The notes beneath the pieces are model-generated. The model saw only the letters and a list, made by a program, of their open reading frames with translations, was not told where the DNA came from and ran no database searches. Shown here one piece after another: positions 26,201-34,930 of a stretch of 64,000 bases of DNA. Each line of letters opens with the position of its first letter. Positions within the stretch are counted from its first letter, which is position 1. The DNA comes from Paraglaciecola sp. L1A13. GTDB taxonomy: Bacteria; Pseudomonadota; Gammaproteobacteria; Enterobacterales; Alteromonadaceae. Where the stretch lies: contig NZ_CP047024.1 of NCBI RefSeq assembly GCF_009796745.1, positions 2,604,001-2,668,000 on the forward strand, written 5' to 3'. Position numbers and translations under genes: made by a program.

Positions 26201-26968
26201 ATGAAAAGCGCCACAATCATTCTCTGCGCCAGCTTATTAATCACAACATCTGTGGCTCATGCCGAGCAATTTAATCTTTTACTTTTTACTAAAACAGTCG
26301 AATGGCATCACAAGTCAATTAACGGCGCAGTGCAAGCCATTGAGAATCTTGGAATTAAACATCACTTTGGAGTTGATTGGCAAGAAGATGCAGCGCTTAT
26401 TAATGATGACAATCTTAAAAACTATGATGCAGTCGTTTTTTTGCTTACCTCTGGCGATATATTAAATTCGCAACAAGAAGCGGCATTACAACGATTTATT
26501 CAATCCGGTAAAGGATTTGTAGGGATCCATAGTGCATCCGACACAGAGAAAACATGGCCTTGGTATAATCAGCTGGTGGGCCATGTGTTTAAAATCCATC
26601 CTGAAATACAAACAGCACAAATGGAAGTTGTCTCTAGAGATTTTCCAGGAATGGAGTATTTACCTAATACATTACTGTGGACTGATGAATGGTATGAGTT
26701 TGGTCCAGCCCAAAGCAAAAACTTAAATTACCTACTAACAGTAGACGAAAATACTTTCGCTCCTCATGCCCAGTGGGGTGACAATATAGGCGACGGCATG
26801 GGCAAGTTTCACCCTATTGCCTGGTATCACACATTCGATGGCGGGCGCGCTTTTTACACAGCGCTGGGGCATAAACCTATTGCCTATCAAGACAACGCGT
26901 TTTTACAGCACATTTACGGTGGTATATATTGGGCGGCAACTGGTAAAGGAATTCCAGCGATACAATAA
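26201..26968 (+). CDS. Secreted ThuA-like domain protein
   Basis: A 255-residue protein with an N-terminal signal peptide (about 21 residues, ending SVAHA). The mature part follows the ThuA/trehalose-utilisation fold, a class I glutamine amidotransferase-like flavodoxin-type domain: FNLLLFTKTVEWHHKSI, YDAVVFLLTSGDIL, GKGFVGIHSASDTE, and the closing GKFHPIAWYHTFDGGRAFYT and HIYGGIYWAATG. ThuA-like proteins act on sugars such as keto-trehalose, but many are uncharacterised. The 3' end of this gene is the source of a decayed copy found at 27240-27442. Confidence 0.85.
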   Translation: MKSATIILCASLLITTSVAHAEQFNLLLFTKTVEWHHKSINGAVQAIENLGIKHHFGVDWQEDAALINDDNLKNYDAVVFLLTSGDILNSQQEAALQRFIQSGKGFVGIHSASDTEKTWPWYNQLVGHVFKIHPEIQTAQMEVVSRDFPGMEYLPNTLLWTDEWYEFGPAQSKNLNYLLTVDENTFAPHAQWGDNIGDGMGKFHPIAWYHTFDGGRAFYTALGHKPIAYQDNAFLQHIYGGIYWAATGKGIPAIQ

Positions 26969-27001
26969 CATTTAGCAGTATTCCCAGAGGATTATCCGTC
27001 C

Positions 27002-27055
27002 ATGCGGCAACCTACCCTGTGGTCAGCGAGACAATTGGCTTTCAAACTGACTTAG
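27002..27055 (+). pseudogene. Remnant of the dgt 5' end
   Basis: An ATG at 27002 opens the frame MRQPTLWSARQLAFKLT and stops at 27053-27055. The first eleven codons correspond to the true dgt start at 27476 ([11 protein letters not shown]), and the DNA match extends upstream through GTCC-ATG. The offset to the real gene is 474 bp, the same as for the adjoining ThuA remnant. After about 40 bases similarity is lost. Confidence 0.75.
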
Positions 27056-27239
27056 GGTAGCCGCTTAATCTGCTTACAGCAGACAGTAACGTACTGATTA
27101 GTAATATTTTGTGTTTTTCTCACAGTTACCTTTAACCGGTTTGCGAGTATGCCTTTACGTCAAATGAAACGCCAAGGGTTACGATGTCCAAACATACCAT
27201 TTAATCAGCAGGTCGATTTCCATACAAACAAGCAATACA

Positions 27240-27442
27240 TTATGCTCAACCGAAGGACAATGTAGGTGATGGCATGGGCAAGTTTCATGCTATTTCTTGG
27301 TAACGCCAGGCTGCGACGGACGTATATTTTACATAGCGCTGAGGCATAAACCTATTGCCTATAAGACAATGCGTTTTTACAGCACATATACGGTGGTATA
27401 TATTGGGCAGCAACAGGTAAGGGAATTTCAACAAAACAATAA
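27240..27442 (+). pseudogene. Remnant of the ThuA-like gene 3' end
   Basis: This segment repeats the last ~190 bp of the ThuA-like gene. VGDGMGKFHAISW is followed by a stop at 27301 where the intact copy has tyrosine; further on RIFYIALRHKPIAY matches RAFYTALGHKPIAY, then a one-base loss shifts the frame. The remnant ends with a TAA at 27440-27442, 474 bp after the intact stop. With the dgt remnant it fills the 507-bp gap between the ThuA-like gene and dgt. Confidence 0.8.
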
Positions 27443-27475
27443 TTCTCAGAGGTATTCACAGAGGTATATACGTCC

Positions 27476-28831
27476 ATGCAGCAACCTACCATGTGGTCAG
27501 CGAGACATTTTTCACAGCAAGTTCAACGTGATGGCGATCACCGCTCACCTTTTCAACGTGACAAAGCCCGTATACTGCATTCTGCAGCATTTAGACGTCT
27601 GCAAGCCAAAACACAGGTATTAGGCGTGGGTATGAGCGATTTCTATCGCACACGTTTGACCCACTCACTTGAGGCCTCACAAATAGGTCAGGGAATTGCT
27701 GCACAGCTTCGTCGAAAACATCCAGTGTTAACGGATAAGCTTGGCCTTAACGACACGTTAATTGAAGCCTTGTGTTTAGCCCATGACATTGGACACCCTC
27801 CATTTGGCCATGGTGGTGAAATTGCCTTACATTACATGATGCGCGAAAATGGTGGTTTCGAGGGCAATGGACAAACATTCAGAATCGTTACCAAGTTAGA
27901 GCCTTATACCCCATCTCATGGAATGAACCTCAGTCGCCGCACTTTACTTGGGTTGGTTAAATATCCAAACTTTATTGAGCCATTAACCAATATTCAACCT
28001 GCCCCAGCAAACACGAATATACAAAATACATCACATCGCAATATTAAGGCAGCGGATTGGATCCCCCCTAAGGGGTTGTACGCATGTGATAAGGGGATGT
28101 TTGACTGGCTATTGCAGCCTCTGTCTTTGCAGGACCAAGCGCAGCTTTGCCAGATAGCGCCGAGTACATCATTGCAGCGACACCATAAAACCACGTTCAA
28201 ATCTTTTGATTGCTCCATTATGGAGCTGGCCGACGATATCGCCTATGGCATACACGACTTAGAAGATGCCATCGTTATGGGCATCGTTAACTTACAGCAG
28301 TTTGAAGAACAAATCGTTGAACCGATAGAAGCACTAAGTGAAACGTGGTTAGCTGGGCATATTTCAATGTTAGCTAAAAAACTGTTCAGTAAGCACCATC
28401 ATGAACGCAAAGATGCGATAGGTGCGTTGGTCAATAGCTTTATTACTAATATAGATATACGCCAAACGGATCCTGCCTTTGATCATGACTTACTCAAATA
28501 CAACGCGATATTCCAACCTGAGTTTGAGCAGGCACTGTCTATCTTTAAACAGTTTGTTTATCAACGGGTGATCCGTAAACCAGAAATACAAATGCTGGAA
28601 TACAAAGGACAGCAAGTTGTTATGGGGCTATTTGAAGCCTTCGCATCAGATCCCGAGCGCTTGTTGCCAGAAAATACCCGAGTTCGCTGGCTAAACGCGC
28701 AGAGCGAGAATAATGGAATGCGTATAATCTGTGATTATATCGCCGGTATGACAGATGAATTTGCCTCACGCCTTTACGCTAATTTGTTTATTCCAAAAAG
28801 TGGCGCGAATCCCGATAGCATAGGACTTTAG
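27476..28831 (+). CDS. dgt: dGTP triphosphohydrolase family protein
   Basis: A 451-residue HD-domain dNTP triphosphohydrolase. [20 protein letters not shown] and [18 protein letters not shown] form the N-terminal conserved part with the first metal histidine, [19 protein letters not shown] contains the HD pair, and [18 protein letters not shown] the late aspartate. It hydrolyses dGTP (or other dNTPs) to nucleoside and triphosphate. dGTPases of Shewanella and Escherichia types have been reported to protect against phages by draining dGTP; whether this one does is inference. The start is the ATG at 27476, and the same start sequence is repeated in the decayed upstream copy. Confidence 0.9.
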   Translation: MQQPTMWSARHFSQQVQRDGDHRSPFQRDKARILHSAAFRRLQAKTQVLGVGMSDFYRTRLTHSLEASQIGQGIAAQLRRKHPVLTDKLGLNDTLIEALCLAHDIGHPPFGHGGEIALHYMMRENGGFEGNGQTFRIVTKLEPYTPSHGMNLSRRTLLGLVKYPNFIEPLTNIQPAPANTNIQNTSHRNIKAADWIPPKGLYACDKGMFDWLLQPLSLQDQAQLCQIAPSTSLQRHHKTTFKSFDCSIMELADDIAYGIHDLEDAIVMGIVNLQQFEEQIVEPIEALSETWLAGHISMLAKKLFSKHHHERKDAIGALVNSFITNIDIRQTDPAFDHDLLKYNAIFQPEFEQALSIFKQFVYQRVIRKPEIQMLEYKGQQVVMGLFEAFASDPERLLPENTRVRWLNAQSENNGMRIICDYIAGMTDEFASRLYANLFIPKSGANPDSIGL

Positions 28832-28920
28832 CTGACGATTAAAAAACAATTGAAATTTTTGGTCTTAATTCATTGTCCTTAGTAGTAATCATTAAGGTAT
28901 TTAACGCAATTAAGGCCACT

Positions 28921-29922
28921 ATGTTAATTAATGTACCCAAAGCAAGCGCTGTCAAAGAGAGCGAAATCACCGACGAGAAGGTATACAACCAACGCCGAGA
29001 CATTCTTAAATCTATGGGATTCATCGGTGCTTCAGCACTACTCACTAGCCAACCAGCTCAGGCTGGTTTCTTCACTAGCGACGATAAAGAGACCTTTAAA
29101 ACCCGAGCGCTGGAATATACCCCAGCTGCAACATCGCAACAGAAACAAGCTTTTACGCCCGAAGAAAAAATAATTACTCATAACAATTTTTATGAATTTG
29201 GTACGGCTAAATCAGATCCGGTTGAAAACGCTCAGCAGTTCAAAGTGAACCCATGGAGTCTCAGCGTGGAAGGATCAGCTGAAAAACCGTTTACATTGAA
29301 CTACGATGATCTTTTCAACCAATTTCCCCTTGAAGAACGAATTTATCGCATGCGATGTGTTGAAGCTTGGTCCATGGTTGTTCCATGGATTGGTTTTTCA
29401 CTGGCGGCTTTAATTAAAAAGGCTAAACCATTAAGTTCGGCTAAATACGTGGCGTTTGAAACTTTGTATGATCCTAAGCAAATGCCGGGACAAAAAAATA
29501 GGTTTGCAGGCGGCGGTATTGAGTACCCTTATGTTGAAGGATTACGTTTAGACGAAGCCATGCATCCGCTTACGCTACTTTCTGTAGGACTTTATGGTAA
29601 GACCTTACCTGCACAAAATGGTGCACCAATCAGACTAGTGGTGCCATGGAAATACGGGTTCAAAAGCATTAAGTCCATTACCCGTATTCGCCTTACCGAT
29701 AAACGCCCTCCTACAACGTGGAATATTTTGGCAGCTAGCGAATACGGATTTTATGCCAATGTAAACCCTGAGGTAAGCCACCCTCGTTGGAGTCAAGCCA
29801 GCGAAAGGCGTATTAGCTCGGCCGGTTTGTTCTCGCGAAATCGAATAGATACCAAGATGTTCAACGGTTACGATGAAGTGGCATCGTTGTATCAAGGCAT
29901 GGATCTAAGAAAAAATTTCTAA
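28921..29922 (+). CDS. msrP: Protein-methionine-sulfoxide reductase catalytic subunit MsrP (periplasmic molybdoenzyme)
   Basis: About 333 residues, the usual MsrP size. The N-terminus carries a twin-arginine signal ([19 protein letters not shown]), so the folded enzyme with its Mo-molybdopterin cofactor crosses via Tat. The molybdenum cysteine is in [17 protein letters not shown], and [16 protein letters not shown] is characteristic of the sulfite-oxidase fold. It repairs oxidised methionines in periplasmic proteins with electrons from MsrQ. ATG 28921 is chosen because the Tat signal then starts at normal distance and AAGG precedes it. The stop overlaps the msrQ start. Confidence 0.93.
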   Translation: MLINVPKASAVKESEITDEKVYNQRRDILKSMGFIGASALLTSQPAQAGFFTSDDKETFKTRALEYTPAATSQQKQAFTPEEKIITHNNFYEFGTAKSDPVENAQQFKVNPWSLSVEGSAEKPFTLNYDDLFNQFPLEERIYRMRCVEAWSMVVPWIGFSLAALIKKAKPLSSAKYVAFETLYDPKQMPGQKNRFAGGGIEYPYVEGLRLDEAMHPLTLLSVGLYGKTLPAQNGAPIRLVVPWKYGFKSIKSITRIRLTDKRPPTTWNILAASEYGFYANVNPEVSHPRWSQASERRISSAGLFSRNRIDTKMFNGYDEVASLYQGMDLRKNF

Positions 29923-30569
29923 TGGCAGAGACTTATTCCTTTAAGCTTAAAAAGGCACACTTACCTTGGTTAAAACTTGTCATTCATTTAGGGGCATTGC
30001 TGCCCTTATTGATAACGTATTATCAAGCTTTTAATGACCAATTAGGCGGCGATCCAGTCACCGCACTTTTACATTTTACTGGTTTAGGTGCGTTTAAGTT
30101 GCTGCTGCTATCACTGCTTATCACTCCCCTAGCGCGGCAATTTAAGCAAGGCTTACTTATCAATGTCCGCAGGTTACTGGGCCTTTATAGCTTCAGTTAT
30201 GCATTTGCTCACCTGGTAAGTTACGTATTATTCGATTTACAACTCGACTGGCCACTTTTACTCAGCGAAATAGTTAAACGCCCCTATATAACGGTAGGTT
30301 TTGTCGCGTGGATAATATTGTTCTGCCTCACCTTAACCTCAAATAAAAAGGCCCAGCGCAGTTTGGGGCGACGTTGGCAAACACTGCATAATTGGGTATA
30401 CCTAGCCGTGGGGCTTGTGGCTCTTCACTTCTTATGGTCAGTCAAATCGGATGTAACAGAACCGCTCGTTTATATGTTCTTAACCCTATCACTGCTGCTC
30501 TACAGACGTGATAAGTTAAAACGCTGGTTAAAGAATCGAATAAATAATACGCAAATAAGTAAAAAATAA
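29922..30569 (+). CDS. msrQ: MsrQ heme-binding membrane subunit
   Basis: A 215-residue integral membrane protein with about six helices, of the ferric-reductase-like transmembrane family. LGAFKLLLLSLLITPLARQF, RRLLGLYSFSYAFAHLVSYV and RRWQTLHNWVYLAVGLVALHFLW hold the histidines that ligate heme. It passes electrons from the quinone pool to MsrP. ATG overlaps the msrP stop by one base (TAATG), so synthesis is coupled. Length and arrangement match E. coli YedZ. Confidence 0.93.
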   Translation: MAETYSFKLKKAHLPWLKLVIHLGALLPLLITYYQAFNDQLGGDPVTALLHFTGLGAFKLLLLSLLITPLARQFKQGLLINVRRLLGLYSFSYAFAHLVSYVLFDLQLDWPLLLSEIVKRPYITVGFVAWIILFCLTLTSNKKAQRSLGRRWQTLHNWVYLAVGLVALHFLWSVKSDVTEPLVYMFLTLSLLLYRRDKLKRWLKNRINNTQISKK

Positions 30570-30570
30570 C

Positions 30571-30599
30571 TTGCATGTGTTTTTATACAGTACTATTGT
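30571..30599 (+). promoter_or_regulatory. Putative promoter of the sulA-like gene
   Basis: TTGCAT (30571-30576) and TATTGT (30594-30599) are spaced by 17 bp. The predicted start near 30606 would lie immediately before the LexA box at 30611, so bound LexA could block transcription. Confidence 0.45.
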
Positions 30600-30610
30600 A
30601 ATTGCAATCA

Positions 30611-30626
30611 CTGTATAAACAAACAG
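30611..30626 (+). promoter_or_regulatory. LexA (SOS) box
   Basis: CTGTATAAACAAACAG fits the gammaproteobacterial LexA consensus CTGT-N8-ACAG exactly, with an AT-rich centre. It ends 10 bp before the ATG of the sulA-like gene, so this gene is expected to be induced by DNA damage. Confidence 0.85.
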
Positions 30627-30636
30627 GTATAAGCAA

Positions 30637-31020
30637 ATGGCCAGCGTACACGCAATATCAAACCCTAAAATTAGCCACTTCGATAGTGTTTCGGTTTTTA
30701 ACCAAAAGCGCTTACAAACAATTCACAGCGGTGAAAATAAAGCTAAATGGTCTTATCTTATTGCAGATAATATTGCATTTACTCGCCCTAACACGCGCTG
30801 CATTAAGCTAAAAAAGCCCACGCAGGCGCAAATGATTATTTGGTTAGAGAAACTTATTACCGCTGATCAATGTGCCAATATATACGTTGAACAATTAGAG
30901 TTAGACGAAATGAACCAAATACGCCTTACTCAGCTTTGTGCTATGCACAACGTTAATGTGGTTAATTTAATGACACAAAATCAAGCTAGCGTGATAAAAG
31001 GCCCTTGGCTAAATAACTGA
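30637..31020 (+). CDS. sulA: SulA-like SOS cell-division inhibitor
   Basis: A 127-residue protein resembling the SulA/RecA-fold family. The central part WSYLIADNIAFTRPNTR, KKPTQAQMIIWLEKLITADQC and IYVEQLELDEMNQIRLTQLC follows the pattern of SulA, which binds FtsZ and stops septation during DNA repair. Sequence conservation in this family is low, so the call leans on the perfect LexA box just upstream, the small size and the fold pattern. It is shorter than E. coli SulA (169 residues), mainly at the termini. Alternative: another SOS-induced small protein. Confidence 0.7.
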   Translation: MASVHAISNPKISHFDSVSVFNQKRLQTIHSGENKAKWSYLIADNIAFTRPNTRCIKLKKPTQAQMIIWLEKLITADQCANIYVEQLELDEMNQIRLTQLCAMHNVNVVNLMTQNQASVIKGPWLNN

Positions 31021-31194
31021 GTATTTGTATCGGGTGATTTTGGTGCATGCCTTAATAGATAAAAATAAACGATTAGGCTCAGCTTAACCTGGACACAATA
31101 GCCTTATCTTCGCTGTCAAATGTGTATAATTCGTTTATTAATATTGTAACGATATGGTGGAAACGGCGATATTTTTTGCTGTTAGGTAGACTAG

Positions 31195-31671
31195 ATGAAT
31201 GATCCTCTTTGCTTTTGTAATAGCGGCCACAGCTTTGAACTGTGTTGTAAACCTTATATACACAGTATCAGACGTCCTGAGACACCTGAACAACTTATGC
31301 GCTCGCGCTTTAGTGCATATGCCACCAAGCACTTCCAATACGTTTTAGACACCTACACACTCACCCAGCGCCAGAATTTAACCTTGCAAGTATTATCTCA
31401 AGGCAGTGACGATACCCATTGGCTTCGCTTAGAAGTGCTAGACACCATTACAGACAATAGTGCTCATATAGGTGAAGTTGAATTTGTTGCCTATTACCGG
31501 CAAGACAATGTGATTTACAAGATGCACGAACGTTCTAAGTTTTGTCGTGAAGAGGGTCAATGGCGCTATGACTCAGGGGTATTATTTAAAGACGGTGGAG
31601 TGTACAAACCTCAACGCAATGATAGCTGTTTATGCGGCAGCGGAAAAAAATTCAAAAAGTGCTGTCTGTAA
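31195..31671 (+). CDS. ychJ: YchJ family SEC-C motif protein
   Basis: A 158-residue UPF0225/YchJ protein. It has a cysteine-rich zinc-binding SEC-C-like motif at both ends: DPLCFCNSGHSFELCCKPY at the start and DSCLCGSGKKFKKCCL at the extreme C-terminus. Between them, RRPETPEQLMRSRFSAYATK and FVAYYRQDNVIYKMHERSKF form the conserved NTF2-like core. Function is not established; the motif suggests a role near the ribosome or protein targeting. It is a single gene. Confidence 0.9.
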   Translation: MNDPLCFCNSGHSFELCCKPYIHSIRRPETPEQLMRSRFSAYATKHFQYVLDTYTLTQRQNLTLQVLSQGSDDTHWLRLEVLDTITDNSAHIGEVEFVAYYRQDNVIYKMHERSKFCREEGQWRYDSGVLFKDGGVYKPQRNDSCLCGSGKKFKKCCL

Positions 31672-31771
31672 ACGTTAGTTGGTTACTATTCACAAGTAAG
31701 CAAACAAAGTTTGTCGTAAAGCTAGATAAGTTCTGGCCACCTAAGCGCTATTTTCTATTATTTGCTTATGT

Positions 31772-32023
31772 TTATTTATCGTTATCTTTAAGCCACTCGT
31801 TTAATAGCTTTATTTGCCCACACTTATAGGCTGCATAGGTTATGCGTAACGCATTAGATAATAATTCACTATCGGACCAACCGGTTTTCGCAGATAGTTC
31901 TTTGTAGCTCTCCATACCTTGAGGGGTTACATAACCACGAACCTGTTGTTTTCCTAGTTCTTTTTGTCGCTCTCTAAATCTGCGTTGCTTCTGAGCATTG
32001 GCAACCATTTTGGGATTTTTCAT
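31772..32023 (-). CDS. Small hypothetical protein, possible ribbon-helix-helix
   Basis: About 83 residues. The basic N-terminus (KNPKMVANAQKQRRFRERQK) is followed by VRGYVTPQGMESYKELSAKT, a beta strand and helix arrangement that could be a ribbon-helix-helix-type DNA-binding unit, and a helical C-terminus. I do not recognise a named family. The ATG at 32023 is taken because the conserved-looking basic part starts there; 18 further in-frame codons lie upstream and neither start has a good ribosome site. It lies between ychJ and fabA on the opposite strand. Confidence 0.55.
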   Translation of the reverse strand: MKNPKMVANAQKQRRFRERQKELGKQQVRGYVTPQGMESYKELSAKTGWSDSELLSNALRITYAAYKCGQIKLLNEWLKDNDK

Positions 32024-32176
32024 TACAATGTCATTATTTACGGTTAAAAAGATGATAAATTCGCTGATATCATCCATTACTATGGCATAGATGTAAAATA
32101 ATTAACTGCTCAGAGTTGTTTAGCTTACAAGTGTTCGCTAAATTACGTCCTTTAAAAATATTAGACTCGGAATACT

Positions 32177-32695
32177 ATGACAATGAATCAAGGCAGTTTT
32201 ACAAAAGAAGAATTATTAGCCTGCAGTCGAGGTGAGTTATTTGGTCCTGGTAACAGTCAGCTACCTGCGCCAAATATGTTAATGATGGATCGTATTATTA
32301 ATATCTCTGAGGAAGAAGGAGAACATGGAAAAGGCGTCATCATTGCCGAATTAGATATTTCACCAGACTTATGGTTTTTCGATTGTCATTTTCCTGGTGA
32401 TCCAGTGATGCCAGGATGCTTAGGCTTGGATGCAATGTGGCAGTTAGTTGGATTCTTTTTAGGTTGGTGTGGTGGTCCAGGAAAAGGACGTGCTCTGGGT
32501 GTGGGTGAAGTTAAATTCTCAGGTCAAATACTTCCTTCAGCTAAAAAAGTCACTTACCGCATCGATATGAAACGTGTCATTAAGCGTAAATTGTATATGG
32601 GAATTGGTGACGGTGAAGTGTCTGTTGATGGCCGCGTAATCTATCAAGCTAAAAATCTTAAAGTGGGCTTGTTTCAAGATACCAGTACTTTCTAA
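32177..32695 (+). CDS. fabA: 3-hydroxydecanoyl-ACP dehydratase/isomerase
   Basis: A 172-residue FabA, same length as in E. coli. [16 protein letters not shown] and [12 protein letters not shown] start the hot-dog fold; the catalytic histidine is in [15 protein letters not shown] and the aspartate in [27 protein letters not shown] and [12 protein letters not shown] complete the match. It dehydrates 3-hydroxydecanoyl-ACP and isomerises the double bond, the branch point to unsaturated fatty acids. A second ATG six bases in is also possible. The fabA/rmf/uup/rlmKL/pyrD neighbourhood is conserved among gammaproteobacteria. Confidence 0.97.
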   Translation: MTMNQGSFTKEELLACSRGELFGPGNSQLPAPNMLMMDRIINISEEEGEHGKGVIIAELDISPDLWFFDCHFPGDPVMPGCLGLDAMWQLVGFFLGWCGGPGKGRALGVGEVKFSGQILPSAKKVTYRIDMKRVIKRKLYMGIGDGEVSVDGRVIYQAKNLKVGLFQDTSTF

Positions 32696-32723
32696 GCAGA
32701 GGCGATTACTGCAAATTTTTGCT

Positions 32724-32750
32724 GTAAAAAACAAAGCCCCGTAAGGGGCT
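32724..32750. terminator. Shared terminator between fabA and rmf
   Basis: AGCCCC (32735-32740) and GGGGCT (32745-32750) form a stem with a GTAA loop. On the - strand the stem is followed by TTTGTTTTTTAC, a good signal for rmf; on the + strand ATATTT follows, weaker, for fabA. Confidence 0.8.
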
Positions 32751-32758
32751 ATATTTAA

Positions 32759-32932
32759 CTAGAATTTAAGGCCGAAGCTTCGGTCCCCCATGGCTTCTCG
32801 CCACCCCCCTAACCATTCTGAACGAGCCGTTGAGGCTTGGAATGGACAGTTTTCTTTAGATCGACCGGAAATGCCAGCGTGGTATCCCTTTGAATGCGCT
32901 CTGGAAAGTTTATCTCTCTTTTGTCTCTTCAT
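32759..32932 (-). CDS. rmf: Ribosome modulation factor
   Basis: A 57-residue basic protein closely matching RMF: MKRQKRDKLSRAHSKGYHAG, GRSKENCP, then STARSEWLGGWREAMGDR. RMF binds the small subunit and helps pair ribosomes into inactive 100S dimers in stationary phase. The start at 32932 is chosen because the protein then begins exactly like the family; the frame stays open 30 bases upstream. The gene faces fabA, the conserved arrangement. Its upstream region contains a perfect inverted repeat (32967-32985). Confidence 0.95.
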   Translation of the reverse strand: MKRQKRDKLSRAHSKGYHAGISGRSKENCPFQASTARSEWLGGWREAMGDRSFGLKF

Positions 32933-32966
32933 TTCATCGAGTTTCCTATTTTTACGTAGCAATAAC

Positions 32967-32985
32967 CGTGCTTAAAGTAAGCACG
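32967..32985 (-). promoter_or_regulatory. Perfect inverted repeat upstream of rmf
   Basis: CGTGCTTA (32967-32974) and TAAGCACG (32978-32985) are separated by three bases and lie 35-53 bp before the rmf start. With an AT-rich TATATA-like stretch just upstream on the - strand, the repeat may sit at the 5' end of the rmf mRNA as a hairpin, or be an operator. Confidence 0.45.
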
Positions 32986-33149
32986 TATATAGAGATAATA
33001 GATCAGGCATTTTGGTTCAATAGCGTTTGGCTAATATATTCAGGAAATAGCGACAAGACATTGATTTAATTAATGTAAATTCAATAAACTCAATTCGAAT
33101 ATTAGATAGATTATTTATTATATTTAGTAATAAAAAAAACGATATCCAC

Positions 33150-33173
33150 AAAAAAGCCCGCTAAATGCGGGCT
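33150..33173 (-). terminator. Terminator after the DUF3466 gene
   Basis: On the - strand AGCCCGC pairs with GCGGGCT around a 5-base loop and is followed by a run of T residues. It begins about 20 bp after the DUF3466 stop codon. Confidence 0.85.
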
Positions 33174-33193
33174 TCAGGAGTAAGACGTTTTTA

Positions 33194-34900
33194 CTACAAC
33201 TTTATGCGTCTACGTATTGCTACCACCATTAAGCCAAGCAGTGATATAAGACCAAACCCAGCTCCTTGACGATCAGAGTCATTGTCGCTTTCATCGTCAC
33301 CAGGTTCCGTCACATCACAGTCCTCGATAGAGCCTCCTGGGATGGGCTCTAAACGAACACTGATAATTCTATCAACTATCACTTCATCACCGTTACTGTC
33401 TAACACCACATCACCGAAAATGTTTTTAGACGGTATACGTACTAAAGCTGAAGCCGCAACCACACCATCATCATTGATGCTTGTGGCGTTCACTAACGTA
33501 TAAGCCGAATTACATTGAATTAAGTCATTCATATTAATGAATTCAGATGCATTAGTATCAAACCGAAAGGCATGGCTTCTTCTGGCCGATACACCTGCTT
33601 CTATCTCGCCTTTACCTACCACTATGCCACTGTTGTTGATGGCATTGGCAAAGCTTGATGAGCCTAAGAAAAAGTCTTCAGGGAAAACGGTTTCATCAGT
33701 ATTAATGTCGTGCACAAAAAACTTGCTACGCGAAATTCCATTAACTTGCCTAACTGCTGAACCAACCACTAAACCACTATTATTAATATCCGTTGCGGTA
33801 CTTGATGTATACGTTTGATCGTCCGTAATCTCAGTGACTGTATCGCCTTCAAAAATGGCGGCAAATGTACGAATAAAGTTAGTATCGCGATATTGGCCAG
33901 ACGAATCACCTACAGCCACACCATTATCATTGATAGCTAAAGCCTTGCTTTCATAGCCATTAGTGTCGTCTTCTTCAGGGGTATATGCCAAGCCCAGCTC
34001 TTTCGTACTGATGATTTGACCTTGATTATCCAATTGCCAGATAGTGCCTCGGCGCTGAAAGTTAAACTTCAACGATTTTTCACCTGTAGTAGATGAAGAA
34101 ACTAAATTAATTCGACGCAGGCAGACTTCTGCTGGCTCGTCTCCACGAATATCATCATCATTACAATTATCAACTGAAGTCTGCAGTGTCGATGCGTCTA
34201 AAAGTGTAGTAGTGCTATAGCCAACAACCTGATTACTGTTATTTACGTCATAGGCAACACTTAGGCCCCCTGCCGTATCATCAATGGGTGGCAATTCAAT
34301 GGTTGTATTATTCACTGTGGCAAATGCACGGCTGTAAAAATCATTCACCACATAGGTAATATCAGTGCCTGCTTCTAGGGTGTAATCAATGGTGTAAAAT
34401 ACGTCGAAGCTGCTACCCACCGTAGAACCCGAGTCATTCATTCCTCGCACAAGTGTATCGTTACTGAAGGTATATTCGTTTGTGTTTTCATCAAGTACAT
34501 CAAAGCCGGGAATAAATACGCTATTATTGTTTGTTTCGATGTACGCGTGACGGTCAGCAATTTGTTGGAGGGTTAATGCTTCATTGTTAGCGTCAGACGT
34601 CAGTAATGCATATAAAAACGTATAATCTGCGTCGTTATAGTTGCCTATTTTGGCCGCTTCAATATCAGTCAAGCCATCGATAAGTGTTTGCGACTCGAAA
34701 TTTAGCAACGATGCATCGATGGGTGGATTATAAGGTATTGAAACATTAACAGCGATTTGCCCACTGGCGTTGATATCACTTGGGAAGGTATTTACACCTA
34801 TGTTGTTTGCTTCGAGCTCAACCACATTGTATTGCGCGGCATTAGCCAAGGATATCGTCAATGCAGAAAATGCGAATGCTGCCAATCTAGTTTTATTCAT
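33194..34900 (-). CDS. DUF3466 family exported protein with C-terminal sorting-like signal
   Basis: A 568-residue protein with a signal peptide ending near SLANAAQ. The body contains repeated units with the pattern of a short strand, (I/V)NxxGxVVG and a turn, e.g. MNDSGSTVGSS, VNNSNQVVGYST, INDNGVAVGDSS, INNSGLVVGSA, INNSGIVVGKG and INDDGVVAAS, suggesting a beta-propeller-like extracellular domain. It is rich in Asp, Asn and Thr. The C-terminus (GAGFGLISLLGLMVVAIRRR) is a glycine-containing motif, a hydrophobic helix and a basic cluster, as in GlyGly-CTERM proteins handled by rhombosortase. Function unknown; the position between rmf and uup is typical of Alteromonadales and Vibrionales. Confidence 0.82.
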   Translation of the reverse strand: MNKTRLAAFAFSALTISLANAAQYNVVELEANNIGVNTFPSDINASGQIAVNVSIPYNPPIDASLLNFESQTLIDGLTDIEAAKIGNYNDADYTFLYALLTSDANNEALTLQQIADRHAYIETNNNSVFIPGFDVLDENTNEYTFSNDTLVRGMNDSGSTVGSSFDVFYTIDYTLEAGTDITYVVNDFYSRAFATVNNTTIELPPIDDTAGGLSVAYDVNNSNQVVGYSTTTLLDASTLQTSVDNCNDDDIRGDEPAEVCLRRINLVSSSTTGEKSLKFNFQRRGTIWQLDNQGQIISTKELGLAYTPEEDDTNGYESKALAINDNGVAVGDSSGQYRDTNFIRTFAAIFEGDTVTEITDDQTYTSSTATDINNSGLVVGSAVRQVNGISRSKFFVHDINTDETVFPEDFFLGSSSFANAINNSGIVVGKGEIEAGVSARRSHAFRFDTNASEFINMNDLIQCNSAYTLVNATSINDDGVVAASALVRIPSKNIFGDVVLDSNGDEVIVDRIISVRLEPIPGGSIEDCDVTEPGDDESDNDSDRQGAGFGLISLLGLMVVAIRRRIKL

Positions 34901-34930
34901 TTAAAATCCTGATTTCTTTTATGTGTTGTT

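Noticed and set aside
27297..27623. An open frame of 108 residues overlapping the dgt start
   Set aside because: Its first half is the frameshifted ThuA remnant and the rest is dgt read in the wrong frame; it is a product of the decayed duplication.
32790..32975. A 61-residue open frame on the + strand opposite rmf
   Set aside because: rmf on the - strand matches its family residue by residue, so the + strand frame is a shadow.
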